Assembly: GCF_041260155.1 (NCBI RefSeq)
Contig: NC_091928.1
Coordinates: forward strand, 47,160,137 to 47,224,136
Origin: Ptychodera flava
Lineage: Eukaryota > Hemichordata > Enteropneusta > Ptychoderidae
Reading direction: 5' to 3'
DNA: 64,000 bases
Shown here piece after piece: positions 1-12,950 of the stretch; position 1 is the first letter of the stretch, and each line of letters starts with the position of its first letter. The position numbers and the translations under genes are program-made. The notes beneath the pieces are model-generated. The model made no database searches. It was not told the DNA's origin and saw only the letters and a program-made list of their open reading frames with translations.

Positions 1-239
1 GATTTGACAGAAGTTGCTAGGCCGATTCATTCGGCTTTATTCCATCACATTCCATTATTATCCGCTTTTACAATCATAGTTTTGACTATACATTTGTGAA
101 AAGAATGCATTCATCAATTGTGATAAATCTTTTCTTTTGATTCCCCTCCCGTGCGACCACAACTTGTTGTTGCTTTATTGAACGACATCTTGAACACATT
201 TTCTCACATGCGCGCTTTCTCGTTCTTTCTCGATCCCAG
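1..239 (+). other. 3' part of the last Dbx intron
   Basis: Non-coding, AT-rich sequence ending in a pyrimidine-rich tract and a good splice acceptor (ttctttctcgatcccag, AG at 238-239). It directly precedes the homeobox exon, so it is read as the end of the intron that splits the homeodomain before helix-3 residue V45. No other gene is visible in it. Confidence 0.8.
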
Positions 240-527
240 GTGAAAATTTGGTTTCAGAATCGGAGAATGAAATGGCGGAATTCCAAAGAACGTGAACTTT
301 TGTCCGCGGGTGGATCCAGAGAATCTACCCTGCCAAACAAATCCAATCCCAATCCGGATTTGAGCGATGTTGCAGACGACAAGAAAAAGGACCTTTCAGA
401 TTCGGACAAAGAGCTGGACAGCCCTACGAGTAGTCCCTGTGCCAGCCCGTTGCCTGACGATTCGTCAGACGCGATGCACATAGCTAATGGCGCTGAATCG
501 GACGGAGAAGAGATCAAAGTTTTGTAG
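240..527 (+). CDS. dbx: Dbx homeobox protein, last exon (C-terminal 95 residues)
   Basis: This exon encodes the end of a homeodomain transcription factor of the Dbx (developing brain homeobox) family, which acts in the nucleus, in other animals mainly patterning neural progenitors. Seen: the exon opens with VKIWFQNRRMKWRNSKEREL, the DNA-recognition helix with Q50, N51 and R53, followed by the Dbx-typical KERELLS continuation and an LPNKSNPNPDLSDV segment. An acidic, Ser/Asp-rich tail ends EEIKVL and a TAG stop at 525-527. The reading frame starts at the acceptor AG (238-239), not at an initiator: the first codon is GTG for Val, in phase 0. The exons with the start codon, the N-terminal repressor motif and homeodomain helices 1-2 lie left of the window. 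The family call rests on the helix-3 and post-homeodomain sequence; other homeobox classes lack this extension. Confidence 0.93.
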   Translation: MKIWFQNRRMKWRNSKERELLSAGGSRESTLPNKSNPNPDLSDVADDKKKDLSDSDKELDSPTSSPCASPLPDDSSDAMHIANGAESDGEEIKVL

Positions 528-2100
528 TTTTTTTAGGGAAATCACGTGATTTTCCTCCCAGGAGGGCCATCAATGGGCAATGCACAGTATCTGTCGTTTG
601 GTTAGCAGTACGAACATCTCTTCAAGATTGGTTAGGTTAATTGCCAAGGAAGAGCGCCGTTTTTATTTCGTTCGTTTTTTCTTTCTAAGATGTGTGTTGG
701 TCGCCGGCACAGGAGACCGGCAGACGATATGACGTCAGAGAAATCAACGTATTTCATTGGTCTTACCTTGCTTGAACTTTACTATCTCGTCGCCACGGAA
801 AAGAGAAAGCGTTGCCTACATTATTGCAACTACTCGCCATCTTTACTGACTGTAAGTGAAGAACAATGGCTTCGGAATACCGATGTCCAACTATAATTTA
901 TTTTGCCAAACACGGCTCTTCCAAAGTGGCAAAACAAAGGCGCGATCTTCGCTCCACTTAGTCAACAGAAAAGAGAAAAAAAAGAACCAGTACTTAACAG
1001 GTAGTGTAGTGAAAGTATCAGCTAAGGACTTCTTTCATGTCTTCCGCAGCGACAATTTTAAACTGAAATACAAACTTAGTGTTTTGTCGCCTATTGTTAG
1101 CGTGTATTCTGGTCTGGAATGGAGTTTTGGAGTCAGGATTCTAGAGTCAGTCCGTGAACCAAAAAGCTATACACCGACAGACCGTAGCAAAGGGACAGTT
1201 TGATTTGTTTGACTCGCCATTGCATACCCTGATTCCATGTGATCTTTTTCGCAGTGTGCCGAAACACGGCGTTTGCAAATGCGCTTTACCTTTTCCCGCC
1301 AAAAAAATGTAGAGAGGAGAAAATTGCAGTTTGTGTTGTACGTAGTTGGATGACCAGAGCACTTCACATCGTTAGAGCATTTGAGCACAGCTATCGTTTA
1401 TGTTTGTTCTGAGCCTGGCTGATCTTGATTGGCACATTTTTAGTGTGTAACAATTGTGCCAATAAGAATCTCATCCTTTGTGAGCCTTTTTTTTGTACTT
1501 CTGTTTTTAATTCCTCTCCACTTTGGAAACAATAGGTACAGAATGAACGCTTTTGTCACTGTGGAACACTTCAAGTGGTTTACCTGCCGAACTCCGGGCG
1601 CCACGGGACTTAGTGTCACGTTACCCGTGACGTCACAGGTGATGACGTGTCGGTACAGCGCGTTCAAGAAAAAGTGTCCCTGTGTGCCCTGACAGAGAGG
1701 CCCGGTGTAGACATAAGTTAATGGGGTTTCAAGAGACGCTATCTCCCCTTCCGCTGATTTTGAGGGAACCAAATAGCCCTCTTGAGTTAGGCTAAGGACG
1801 GACAACTTAAACAGATTCTGTGTTGACCTGTGAAATAACTCTCTGTAGTTTCTTCAATTAGCGTAAAACCCCCCAGCAACTTGAAGGTCTACTATTTCCA
1901 CGATTTCACTCAAAACCATTTCAATTTCTCATTTTAATCTAAAAAGGCTCTAGTCAGACTAAACTGACCATTCGGATATCCGGATTGTTTACAGGAAGGG
2001 ATCGCCAATTTCGTATTCACGAGACAATAAGTATTTTACCCGGGCCCGAAATCCGATATGTAGCTACAAGACCCTTAATAAAGAACACTGTTGTGTGACA
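528..2100 (+). other. dbx: probable Dbx 3' UTR
   Basis: Follows the Dbx stop codon. I found no convincing coding exon here; the open frames (for example minus 1440-1805) have no recognisable domain. The first canonical AATAAA after the stop that I found is at 2077, with a GT-rich stretch just behind it, so a 3' UTR of about 1.5 kb is inferred. Transcript data would fix the end. Confidence 0.45.
2077..2082 (+). terminator. candidate poly(A) signal of Dbx
   Basis: Canonical AATAAA hexamer followed about 10 bases on by tgttgtgtgacatg, a GT-rich downstream element. I saw no earlier AATAAA after the Dbx stop. Position and context only; no transcript evidence. Confidence 0.4.
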
Positions 2101-2529
2101 TGTCACAAATTTTCCAACTTTTATTTACTTTTGTCACAAAACGTTTATTTTAGATGAAAGTATAGGTGATAATTTTGCTGATCTGGAAATGAACCCCCAC
2201 TAGGTCGAGAATAGTCGTGGTTCCTTAACGTGACTGTTGCTGCGTCAAAGTCTCTTATCGTCTGGGTCTTCTTCAGATTTTCGCTCGAATCTTCCAAAAA
2301 GATTTGTGAATTCAGCCAACTTAATCGATTCATAAAGTGGCCGGGAAACTGAAAGAGGACCCTTTTTGGAATACGCACTGTAATAAACGCCGAAAAATTG
2401 GTTGAATATTTGATAATAATATCTCGAACTGTATTTTGTCCCAATTTTGTCTTGACGTGTGTCAGAGAGCTCCAGTTTCCACCACATTTCGTATCGATAG
2501 AAATTTAAATGAATAATATACTCCACAAG

Positions 2530-2834
2530 AAACTTGAGACCATTGTCTTCCGAAATCAAGAATGAAAATCAAGGGTCACAATGTAAAATCCTGCTTCTTT
2601 AGAAACAAATTACTGAAAAGTTACAGACATTTGAAATTCAAAATGGCCGCCATCCCAGAGTTAACTCAGTAGGGACTAGTAGGGCAATAATGAAAATTTT
2701 TGATTTTCACAAAAACCTGACGGTCAAAACTTTATTTGCTCCAAGAGTTTCAAAGTTAGCCCACACACAAGCAGTAGACCAGATGAGTGTTGTTAGAGAA
2801 CGTGTATCTGTCCCTGAGGCGCAACCTACTTTAA
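2530..2834 (-). repeat. family A TTAA inverted-repeat element, diverged copy
   Basis: Reverse-oriented, diverged member of the approximately 355-bp family A. Shared landmarks: the ATTCAAAATGGCCGCCAT core near 2640, a tgtccctgaggcgc end near 2810 and a closing TTAA at 2831-2834. The left end has decayed and is approximate. Confidence 0.6.
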
Positions 2835-3556
2835 GCTAAAATTTTTAATATTATATTTAATAGAGAGAGAGGTAAATTGAATGTTTATACAAAACGCCTA
2901 CTGAACATATTGTCCTGTATGACACCCTACTGCGAATCACTCACACAGGCGGATATGATAAGGTCGTGCATTGTACAGAACGTTGTTATGAATAACTTAA
3001 TCTTGTCAGAGTTCTTGTTTTGGTAACCATGGTGATTTTCAAGGGTCGCTTTTTTGATTGGTCGAATTGAGAACAGCGTGCCCGTGCTGGTAAAGTAAAA
3101 GGCTCACATAGACCATCATGCACCGCTCCATGGCATCAATTTATACAACAACGAAAACTCATCTCCCACGTTTTTGCCTTGCGTGTCATTCAAGTGACGT
3201 CATGGTAGCGACTGATATAAGTTGTTGTCATGACGACACTTATGAAACATAAAATTCTCCAGTTGCATTTATAACGTTCCTTGAAATCTTGTTTTTTTAT
3301 TTATTGAGATATTTTAGGAAAAAAAACAATACGAAAAATGTATATTATTTTAAATTGAGTTTTAATAAAAAGTGAATATTTGAGTACACGTGTTTTGCTG
3401 CAAATCTGTTAAACACATTTGTTTAAGCATATGTGTATACACAATGTTTTTCATGTTTTCTCATTAGAATTGACGGATTCTATTCGTCGTGTATCTGTCT
3501 GATAATCCATTTATGTAACAACGTGTCAATCAATCAATCGACCAATTTATCTGTCA

Positions 3557-3573
3557 CTCTGTCTGTCTGTCTA

Positions 3574-3607
<34 letters not shown>

Positions 3608-3670
3608 GATTCACTATCCGCTTGTTTATCAACCAATCCGACTGCCTGTCTGTCTGTCTCTCTGTCTGCC
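3557..3670. repeat. (TCTG)n microsatellite
   Basis: Two clusters of TCTG/TCTA units with interruptions. The apparent 186-codon frame across it (3433-3993) is Ser/Cys/Val-rich because of this repeat. Confidence 0.9.
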
Positions 3671-6600
3671 AGTCAAATATATCATCATCAACCGTACGTC
3701 TACACTTCCTTCTGTCTATGATTTTCTATTGTACATCTATCCATCTATCCTTCATACATAGATCTATGCATCAAGCCAGCCCAGAATTCCATCTATTGGC
3801 CTCTCTCGTTATCCTGCTTCCGTCCATGCATAGGCCTGTAAAATCCATCCGGTCATCCGATTTCTTATTCAGGTTTGTAGACGCCGACGCGTTCCGACGA
3901 AGCACGATAAAGCGCGATAGCACACCGCCCCACCCACCTCAACAGAAAACGTGCATCAGATTGAAAATCTACATCAAAACGATTTTCCCATAACAAATTA
4001 TATGAAACATTTCCCGCAATTTGATACACATATAATTCGCGTGAATTCACCGATGAACCCAACTAGGCTTAAATTTATATTTTTACCCTTCATGAAGCAC
4101 GATAACACGATACACTGTTCATTTTAGCTCAGCCACATTTATATAGTCGTGAGTATATTTTTCTTATACATTTTCATAGAAAATAAAATTCCCTTTGAGT
4201 GTAGGGGCACGCCTCAGTTGCTATATTGGCAGAGGTGATTATAGGCAAGTAGTATTTCCATAACATCTGGTACAGGAATTAAAAATCTCATAACAAAGGG
4301 ATTACTTTTTATTGAAAATTCATTTCATATTCGCTATGACTGGACCATATGTGCTTTTTGATGGAAAAATGTGACGTTTAGAGGGATCTTCGGTGAGGAC
4401 GATAACGTGCTATAAGGAGAGATTTATTATATGGGTCTAAAAGGGAGCGATCGTTCTTCAATAGAAAACAATGCCCTGAGCTATGTGGGTGTATATATGA
4501 AAATATGCATTCATCGTTGAGTTAATTGCGTCCACAGATATGAAACGGGCTTATATTTGAAATGAAACGTTTTTAAACATTAATATTTTCACTCGTTATT
4601 AAAAATTAGTGATTTTTTTTCGCATTTATATATGAAGTCTTTATTGTCTGTCGGTTTGATTGTTTGTTATTTATTGTTTGCGAAAAGTAATTATCGGGCT
4701 ACATTTCTTCACGAAGTCAGCGTTCAGATATTCTTCTGTTTTTCCTACCGCACTGCCCCGATCGGTATGTCACCAAATGGCGTCATATTAATTTTTACGG
4801 CAATGTTGGATGTAAGAAGAACCAATGTTTGAGAGTCACGAATCGTTTTTTTTTTTGTTGCGAAAAATTTGAGACCCTCGTATATGTTAGACCATGCTCG
4901 TGCATGGGGACTGCCTGTCTACAATTGGCTATATCATTATTTTTCACCAACAACAAAGCTAGTCATTGTTGCTTGGCATATGAAGTACACGTAGGGACAT
5001 TTTTCATCGTATAATCTACAAAATCTCCTACCAGAGGCACACTCAAAAATTTCCGCTGGAGTTTTTAATCCAATAGAAGCCTAATAACCGCGACTTTTCG
5101 AAATATTTTTACATTTTTTTTCAAAGCTTATGTATTTCATGTTGTTGCATTCTCTAAGATTCAATTTGTGTTTCTGGTAATACTTTTTTAATAATACATG
5201 ATTAACTTTAAAAAAAACCCGATAACACATTCACCCTAGAATATGGCCACCAATATACAGAATAATATAAAATCTAAATAAAGTTTGTGTACTGAGAGAA
5301 ACAACACAATATCACAAGTCGATCCTTCTGAATTCACCGACGAACACTAAAATCAAGTTTGTTGCTGGGTAGCTGTTGTTAAATGTAAACACAGAAATTT
5401 TGATATGAGGGTTGTTCAAAATGGCAGTCAGAATATTTCCCAATGTTGTCACGTGACTCTACGTCACCGTTGAATGGCCATGGCAACACTGGAACAGCTT
5501 ATATTGCTACATATATGTAAATTAGCGCCAATGAGGGAAAAGTTATATGGTATCAAGTAAAAGAAAACGAATAAATACAAACACAGATTTCTCGAGAAGT
5601 CAACGGCTTCACCTCTGATGTCCTGGAAAAAGTGTTCCCTCGACTGCTGGAATGTGCAAGTTAAAGAAACTTAGGACTGTGGGACACATTGTCAATGTAT
5701 ACTTTTTCTTATCAATCGACGGAGCGCAAAGCTACAATTATACTCTTTCTACCTCCTAGGATGTATGTTAGTCTTGAGGTCAGTGACGTTTGTGATCCGT
5801 GTGATCGCGATCGAGTTGTGACAGCGTGGTTGCATCATGATTTGCAAACGACAGATTTCGCCGAACAAAATGCGCGGGAGGTTTCTGGTTTTGCAAATTT
5901 GAGAACGAAAGGCTTGATGACTGTCTCCCGCCACTCGTCCCGCATCTTCCATCACAGACCCTGGTTGAAGATGGTCTACACATCATCTTTCCTTCGGTGA
6001 CAAGTGTGAATCAACAGGGCAGAAAAAATGCAAGAAAACTTCAGCTAGAGCACGGATAAGGAGATCTTTAAATGAAATTTAAATAGCTTGAAGTGTTTGG
6101 TGGCAAGCAACACCACCTCCAGAAAAAAAATTATCGACATGTAACATGCCGTCTTTACACTTTCGCCTTTATTGAAGTGTAAATGTCCATAGCTTATGAA
6201 TGCCAGAGAGCGTAAACAAAACGCCATGAAAAGAGCGTTTGTGTTCTCTGGGGCAGCTATGTTCAGGTGACGGTCTGAAAGGCAGCTACGAGTTTGAAGG
6301 AGACAAAATGATGGATTATATGTTTGTTAAGCCCCCGTGTATGTGCGCCTGCATATAACCTACAAGCACGTACGTAAAACATTCATTTGTTTGTAGTGCC
6401 GCGGACGAGGTCGCGAAGACCACCTTTTGTCCTCAGAATTGGCATTCGGGCCAACCGCGCAACGTAAATTTGGGCGACAACATTTTGTCGTCTTGCCCCC
6501 AAAAATGAACCCACAGACTGGCACAAATCCTTCGGAAATATGTTCAGCATGTCCTTTTTTCTGAAAGATAAACCTAAGAGTTAATTTGGTAAATTGTTTT

Positions 6601-9048
6601 AACACTGGTTACGTAGAGCATAACTGAACTGTCACCGCCCAAACTCTGTAATCCCGGTGAAATGGGGAAGATGGCACAGACGCCGTATTCATTTCACTAA
6701 TTGCTAACAAAACAACTCTCAGAAGGTGTGAATTGATGTCTAGTTGACTTGGTCTTTGTCAACAAGAAAACTCCTACTTTAACACGTCCTGAAAGACTAC
6801 TCCGTGGCAGCTTTCGACTCCATTGAGATTTCGATTGAGCAGAACTACACCGTCGCATACCGAGTGCGGAAATGACAAACGATGCACTCGTGCGGTGCAG
6901 GGCGCGACGACAGATCTCTTTCGTCTACTCAAAAAAATCGATAAAAGATGAAGTGACCGATGCGACCAATCTACAGATTCCTACTAACTGCGAAAGGGGC
7001 CGGTGTCAGAAACGTGTGTTCACCGCACAAGTACAACCAAACCAAGACCCTTCCGTGTCTTTCATCGAGAATACAAGTCAAACATCTTGTTTGACAAGTA
7101 ACTCCTCAAGTACTCCTCGAATCACCGGCCATAACCTTTCTCACTTCTTGACCTCCCCATTCGAAAACCCTCATTCTGAGGCAAACATATCATTCAGAAA
7201 GTGATTATGACATTATCCCGCTCCCAATTCACCGGGTGGGGAACAGAAAGGTTAAGGAACGAGAATTTCTGGCCATTCAACTTTGGCGCGAAAGTGTGAA
7301 AATGAGGTCAGCAATGGGGTCTCTACGACGCCAACATTTCTTCCAACTTGCATTGTGACCTATGCATATTATCTTTTCTGCGTTTGAAGATATGACTCTT
7401 GCTTTTACCAGACATGACAAAAAATACTCAATATATGAAAAATGGCGTGTTGCAGAATGATACACATTGTGCCCAAAAGGTTGACAGTGAAAGTTAAAGT
7501 CAGAGCTATTATATGCAAAAACGAAATGTTTCCAGCCGTTTGAGTTACATTTCTTAACTTACTCCTCACATCACCAGATATTGATACAAAAATTGCCAGT
7601 TTTGACGCTGCAGAATATCGATCGGCCAGAGCTTTCGACAGGGTGTTTCGTCTGTGTGCTACATCCATGTATTAAACCACACCGATTAAATCAACGGCGG
7701 ATGACAAATCCGATTGAAAGATTTAGCCACGCGGCCGCAAATGAATGAAAAAACCATATGCGTTAGGATCTTTAGAAAATCCTTGGGGAATATTTCCAAA
7801 TATAAAAACAAGGACTTTGAAAAAATTGTGAAAATTGTTTTGCGATGACGAATAAAACTCAAGAGGTATCATTTTATGAGCGAGAGCTTCCCAACACGGG
7901 AAATGAGGAGAGTTACGCCTTTCAAATATGTGCTCGAATTAGCTAATATATCATGTCTGTCGTATGGCTAGAACTTTGGTTTTGATATACTTTTTATCGT
8001 CTGCTCTGTATTTACGACGTGCTTGTGACTTCCAACGCCGGCCTCTGTTGAACATCGTGCCCCAAAGCCTGGCCATTTTTGCTGAAAACAATGGGAAAAC
8101 GAAAGTATTTCTCTCGTACGGTACAGTGGCGCATCAGTGTGTATACGATGGCGACTGGCTCCAACCGAAGGCTGGCGACCAAACCACGACGACATTTCCC
8201 GTGAATAGCGAAAGTCGTTAACTCATACAGATGACTGGTGTGGCATGGTCGTCGCGCGGAAAATGCTGAATAAATCTCTCTGGCACAGAACGGACGCAAG
8301 AATTTCCTCAGCTGACTTTGCTCATAACCGTGCGGTGCAGCCAAATTCGGACTAGATATGATAATTACAATTATTTTTACTCTGTAAACAGATTAGTCTT
8401 ATATTTGCAGTGAAATTTGTCTTCGTGCGAATATTTTTGAAAAAAGGGATATACATAGTTTATGGCCTATTACTTTAGAGCAAGAGCCCACAGGATTTTA
8501 AGGCTAGAGGCTAACGACACAGCGGCGTGACACGGTGGTTGCACAATAGTTACTTTGTCAATTGAACCGTATTGACTGAAGAGCCATATTCTCGACTAAA
8601 ACGAAATCATCCATGATGCATCGCCATTCCATTACTCAGAATATTTAACACTTAAGTTGATTTATTGCAACACGAAATGGCACTCGCGCATACGCAAGCG
8701 TATGGGCTAGCAATACACGACAACGTAAAGTTTCGGTATCATACTGATATCATGAAGCTTCCGCACCCCGCCGTTGAATATACATGAAAACACCGAAGTT
8801 TCCGCATGATGTAGGGCTTACAAATTTCAAACCTCGTGTCAGGCACATGCAGGTGATCCGTCGTTGGCAAATTAAAAATACAGCCAGCATCAAGTACAAA
8901 ATATCTGATTTTTCTAAACAAATTTACAGTATAAATGTGTGAAATGTTCATATAAGTCTAGATCTACTAACGTGACGTGCCTTTTTTAACGCGAATGAGT
9001 TGAAATGAAACCAACTCCATTTTGTTATTTCAAGACGATCTCTCCCGC

Positions 9049-9222
9049 GCTCTCTGTCTTTCTACTTATATGAGTCTGTCTGTTTGTCATTCTGTCAGTC
9101 CGACCGTCTCTATTAGTCTCTTTGTCTCTGTTTCTGTATCTGTCTCTCTACCCTGTCTCTCCCCTCTGTCATTCTTTCCCTCTTTATCGCAGACAGACAG
9201 ACGGACAGACAGAGACAGACGG
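9049..9222. repeat. TCTG/TCTC tract switching to ACAG/ACGG
   Basis: Pyrimidine-rich TCTG/TCTC imperfect repeats change at about 9190 to the complementary ACAG/ACGG form, making a degenerate inverted simple repeat. Confidence 0.75.
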
Positions 9223-9912
9223 ACACAAAAACTTACATTGTCTTCGAATTATTCAATTACTTTAGTGATCCTAAATCAACCTTAGGAACTGATCGAAATA
9301 GATTAAATCTCATATTACTGTAACGATCAGGTAGGTATGCACGTATTTGTATGAATGTGTATAAAATATTAATAATAATGGCTGCAGTTTCTAATGTCCA
9401 AAACTGACTGGTTGATAAAATTTTGTTCAGATTTGGCTCGTGCAACACACAGAGACTCTGGTGCATCCTCCGATCATGTTTAACCATCCGATTTTGCTTC
9501 ACTCGATATCCCGTTCGCTTGGAGAGAATCGATTTTAGAGTGTGTGGGAAGAGGAACGCAAACATGGATATTAATTTGGTCACAATATGTTGAGGTTTTG
9601 CCATATTTGCTCAAAAATTACCCTCAGCGTGCTTTGTATAATCCCTTAAACACAACATTGATCGTTTAATGCTGGGAAAATAGACAAAGTAGGTCACTTA
9701 TAAATATTTGGAAAAATTGTCGTCTGACATGAGCAGCCGGTCAAATTTCCCACGTTTTCAGCATGGGAAGCTCCCGCCAAAACTCAAACCTGTTGACGTG
9801 TCGATCAATCAAATCACTTTAAATTGGTTTTGGATTACTTACTTCATTGAGACTTGCTATCTGCGCACAGTCCCATAGTGTTTGCGTTATGAAACATGTT
9901 TTAGCATTGTTG

Positions 9913-10268
9913 TTAAGGTAGAATGCGCCTCGGGGACAGATATTCGGACTCTCACACTTTTCAATTCTTTTCTGATCTCTGACTTGTGGGTATTCATTTT
10001 AAAGCCCTTGGTGTAAGAAAACTTTTTATTGGCTTCGTTTTACGAAAATCGGAAATTTTATTTTTCTCCATAGAGTTAACACAGGGATGGCGGCCATTTT
10101 GAATTTCAAATATCGGTAAAACTTTGGTGATTTGTTTCTCTAGTACCAAAATTTTCACGGTGACACCCGATTTTTATTCTTGATTTTGAAAGACAATGAT
10201 AGAAATGTTCCTTGAGGAAAGTTTTAGCAAAAGCTCGTCTTTCACTTTCGAGGCGCACACTACCTTAA
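9913..10268 (+). repeat. family A TTAA inverted-repeat element (MITE-like), intact ends
   Basis: A 356-bp element bounded by TTAA on both sides. The left end reads TTAAGGTAGAATGCGCCTCG; the reverse complement of the right end reads TTAAGGTAGTGTGCGCCTCG, a near-perfect 20-bp terminal inverted repeat. The interior contains the family landmark GATGGCGGCCATTTTGAATT and no long open frame. This is the best-preserved reference copy. The TTAA borders suggest piggyBac-type mobilisation. Confidence 0.85.
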
Positions 10269-11436
10269 CCATCACAATATGTAATTCAGTCAGCTGCAGG
10301 ACTAATGTGATAAAATTGTACGCCTCATCGTCCACAAGCTATGTTCCGGTACTGACCCCAGTTTGCAGAAATTTCAAGCGCTAATAGTGTACAGTGTACA
10401 AATCGAAGTGTCGTTTAAGTTGTGCCTGACTATATTATATGCAAATTTATGACGTTCAGTTGATCGAGCAAGAACTATACCATCGTCTTGTTCTCGCGCA
10501 TACGTTGTAAGGGTTTGCGCCAACTCCAACCTAAACCACTGGGCTCAGAGTTTGCGCAGACCCATACCCTAGTTCTTCTAACTTTCAGGCTAACATATAT
10601 GTAGCTCATCATTACCAAGCGGAGAGGCCAGGAATTTGAAATCAAACATCAAAACTGGGGAAATTTTACAATCAATTTAAATGGAAAACATTTACAATCA
10701 CATTTAAAAATATCTCCGGTGTAATATTAAAACCTTTGTCGAGAAAAGTTCTTATCCGGACAAATTGCATGTCGCGCATTTAATTGTCAAATCCTCACTG
10801 ATAAAATTCGAGCCATAAACGGCTCTCTGGTAAATCATATCACAGATCATTAATAGTCGAGTCATACAGTCCGCGCTGGCACGCAGTCAGAGAGCGGGAA
10901 AAAATAAAGATGATCCGATTTCATTGTGTTTTTGAGTTCCCTCATCGTATGTCGTCGATTTGACGACAAAACAACAAACGGGGAAATTGTCGTCGGGGAT
11001 GATTGGGTTTTATTGAGAGAATGATAATGATTATGGAATGTAACAGCCGGCCGGGGCCAATTGTCTGTCTAGCGGAGCACAATGGCAGCTTTGATTGATC
11101 TCCTAGAGATAGCAACATTGTGGTAAATATTAATATTGGTGGTACAACAGAACTAGTGATGTACCGTGCATATCTTTTGACTTTTAATAGGCTTAAGTTA
11201 AAGCTATCGACGTGCCGGGGTTTTTTTTTCAGTTGCGCGCTCAACAGGGTTGATTCCGATCAGGATAGGCATCTTAAATGTTCACAACAATTGAAATCAC
11301 AATTTCTGGACAGTCAATTATGCTGTTTTCATGTATCACAGTAACGTTTAAGATTTTACAACGGAGTTACGCACACCATACCTCTACCGAGGCAAATAGA
11401 CTCAATGCAAGCAACGCTTTGTAGTCTTACAGAAAT
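10269..11436. other. intergenic, possible regulatory DNA
   Basis: No gene recognised. The part at 10985-11110 has several close transcription-factor-like words (TTTGATTGAT, ATTATGG, CAATTG) and less simple sequence than its surroundings; this is reported as a finding only. Confidence 0.4.
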
Positions 11437-11641
11437 CACATACATACATACATACATACATACATACATACATACATACATACATACATACATACATACA
11501 TACATACATACATACATACATACATACATACATACATACATACATACATACATACATACATACATACATACATACATACATACATACATACATACATACA
11601 TACATACATACATACATACATACATACATACATACATACAT
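11437..11641. repeat. (ACAT)n microsatellite, about 51 units
   Basis: An essentially uninterrupted ACAT array of about 205 bp. All open frames across it (alternating Met-Tyr-Val-Cys or Ile-His-Thr-Tyr) are repeat artefacts. Confidence 0.97.
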
Positions 11642-11745
11642 TCTGCACTCCATGTCTCTCCCTCTCTGTTGCTGTAACACATCTTATCTCTGTCCCCATC
11701 CCCTCCTTTCCTCCCCCTTCTCCGTTGGAACACTTTTCCGATTCA
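11642..11745 (-). repeat. conserved flank of a microsatellite-bearing repeat, copy 1
   Basis: Read on the minus strand, this flank matches 16385-16489 in order: CGGAAAAGTNTTCCAAC, GGAGGAAAGGAGGGGA, TGTGTTACAG, then GCAGAA immediately before ATGT repeats. The two arrays therefore belong to copies of one dispersed element. Confidence 0.7.
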
Positions 11746-12765
11746 CACAGGCATACTAGGACATACAGAAACTACGTTGTTATCATCACATGATATAATA
11801 GATATATTTCGCCTCATGGCATTTGAGATTGAGCAATTTTCGATGAGTGTGTCGAGAAATTTCAGTGATAGAGGGCGCCCTAGACACGCTTGATCGAAGG
11901 GAGCTTGCTTAGTCGATGAGATATAAATTCATCGCCCTCGGCTCCAAATTCGTTACAAAAGGGTGTTTTAAAATTTCATTGAAAATAAGGATGTATATAA
12001 GGGAAATTCAATTTAAACATTTTTATAAGGGTTTTCAATGAGTGTTGAAGAAATGTACGCCTTCTGGAAACTATATTATGAATTTAACACGATCACTAAC
12101 GTTATGTCATTACATACCGAAAAGATTGTTAATAGGAACAATGACATTTTTCATTTCGAATTGAAATATTGGTACCACAATTATACCGTATGGTGATGGC
12201 GTTATCTGATTGTGAGAACTATTTTAAAGAGCGCTCATTGAGTGCGCACGCGCACTGATTTTTAGTAGTTGAATCACAAAAGACGCTACAGGCGTACGCG
12301 TTCAAAGTGGGGAATAAAGAATAAGACGATTCATTCTATAATTAATTGGGTTTGAGTCCAATTTTCTATCGTGTAAGTATATTTAGAAAAAGGTGACAAC
12401 GCGGGAATATAATGCGATGGGTTGCCTATTGAGGGCGTTTTTCGCTCGAACGGAACATGTGTGAACAATTTTTTAACAGATAGACGACAACGCTAACCTT
12501 GGAATAACGCTTATCAGACGGATAGCAACTTGAATTTGAGGACAGAATTACGGCGCACACTGAATAAGTGACCCTAACCTGGCAACATTTAAAAAGTGGT
12601 ACGGCAATACACTGCAGCCATTGCCATTGCCCCATCACAGGGCCTCTGTGTCGTGTCTATATTATCAGTTTGTAGCCGCACCACTTTTTGAATGTTTCTC
12701 CAACCTGAACATTATCGCTTGATTTTGCATCGGTGATAATAATTAGTGAGAACGAGGAAATGGGG
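11746..12765. other. intergenic, nothing recognised
   Basis: AT-rich DNA without recognisable coding exons, RNA genes or repeats. A GAGGGCGCCC word at about 11870 recurs elsewhere in the window. Confidence 0.5.
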
Positions 12766-12950
12766 TTAAAGGTATACAGTCACCTGTAATCTAAATATGC
12801 CCATATATGATGATCAAAGGGGCTTTCCTTGGTATTCAAAATACCCATGTGGGGGCGCTGTTTTTAAAAAGCGGCCACCCGCTGAAAATCTGTGATTGGT
12901 TAGATTTTCTCTTTCCATGTAACTGTGGCAAAATTGGAATAGATGACAAT
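12766..12950 (+). repeat. family C TTAA element, copy 1
   Basis: Begins TTAAAGGTATACAGTCACCT and matches the reverse complement of 56608-56790 over about 185 bp, including ATATGCCCATATATG, a GGCGCTGTTTTTAAAAAGCG segment and GTGATTGGTTAGATTT. The right end is decayed. The open frames here (12807-13214 and its antisense shadows) arise from the element. Confidence 0.8.

Larger units (their letters stand above)
2839..9912. other. intergenic, no gene recognised
   Basis: About 7 kb of AT-rich DNA with only short open frames (up to about 110 codons outside repeats), none with a recognisable domain or a convincing exon pattern. It holds two simple-repeat tracts, listed separately. The frame at 6872-7204 is Ser/Thr-rich but has no family I recognise. 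Confidence 0.6.

Noticed and set aside
1440-1805. 121-codon minus-strand open frame downstream of Dbx
   Set aside because: Lies antisense in the probable Dbx 3' UTR and shows no domain.
3433-3993. 186-codon open frame
   Set aside because: Driven by TCTG simple repeats; composition is low complexity and no domain is visible.
6872-7204. 110-codon Ser/Thr-rich open frame
   Set aside because: No domain, no exon borders and no repeat relationship that would support coding.
11356-11733. Long open frames on both strands of the ACAT array
   Set aside because: A four-base repeat without stops is open in every frame; these are artefacts, as are those at 16410-17264 and 19631-20150.
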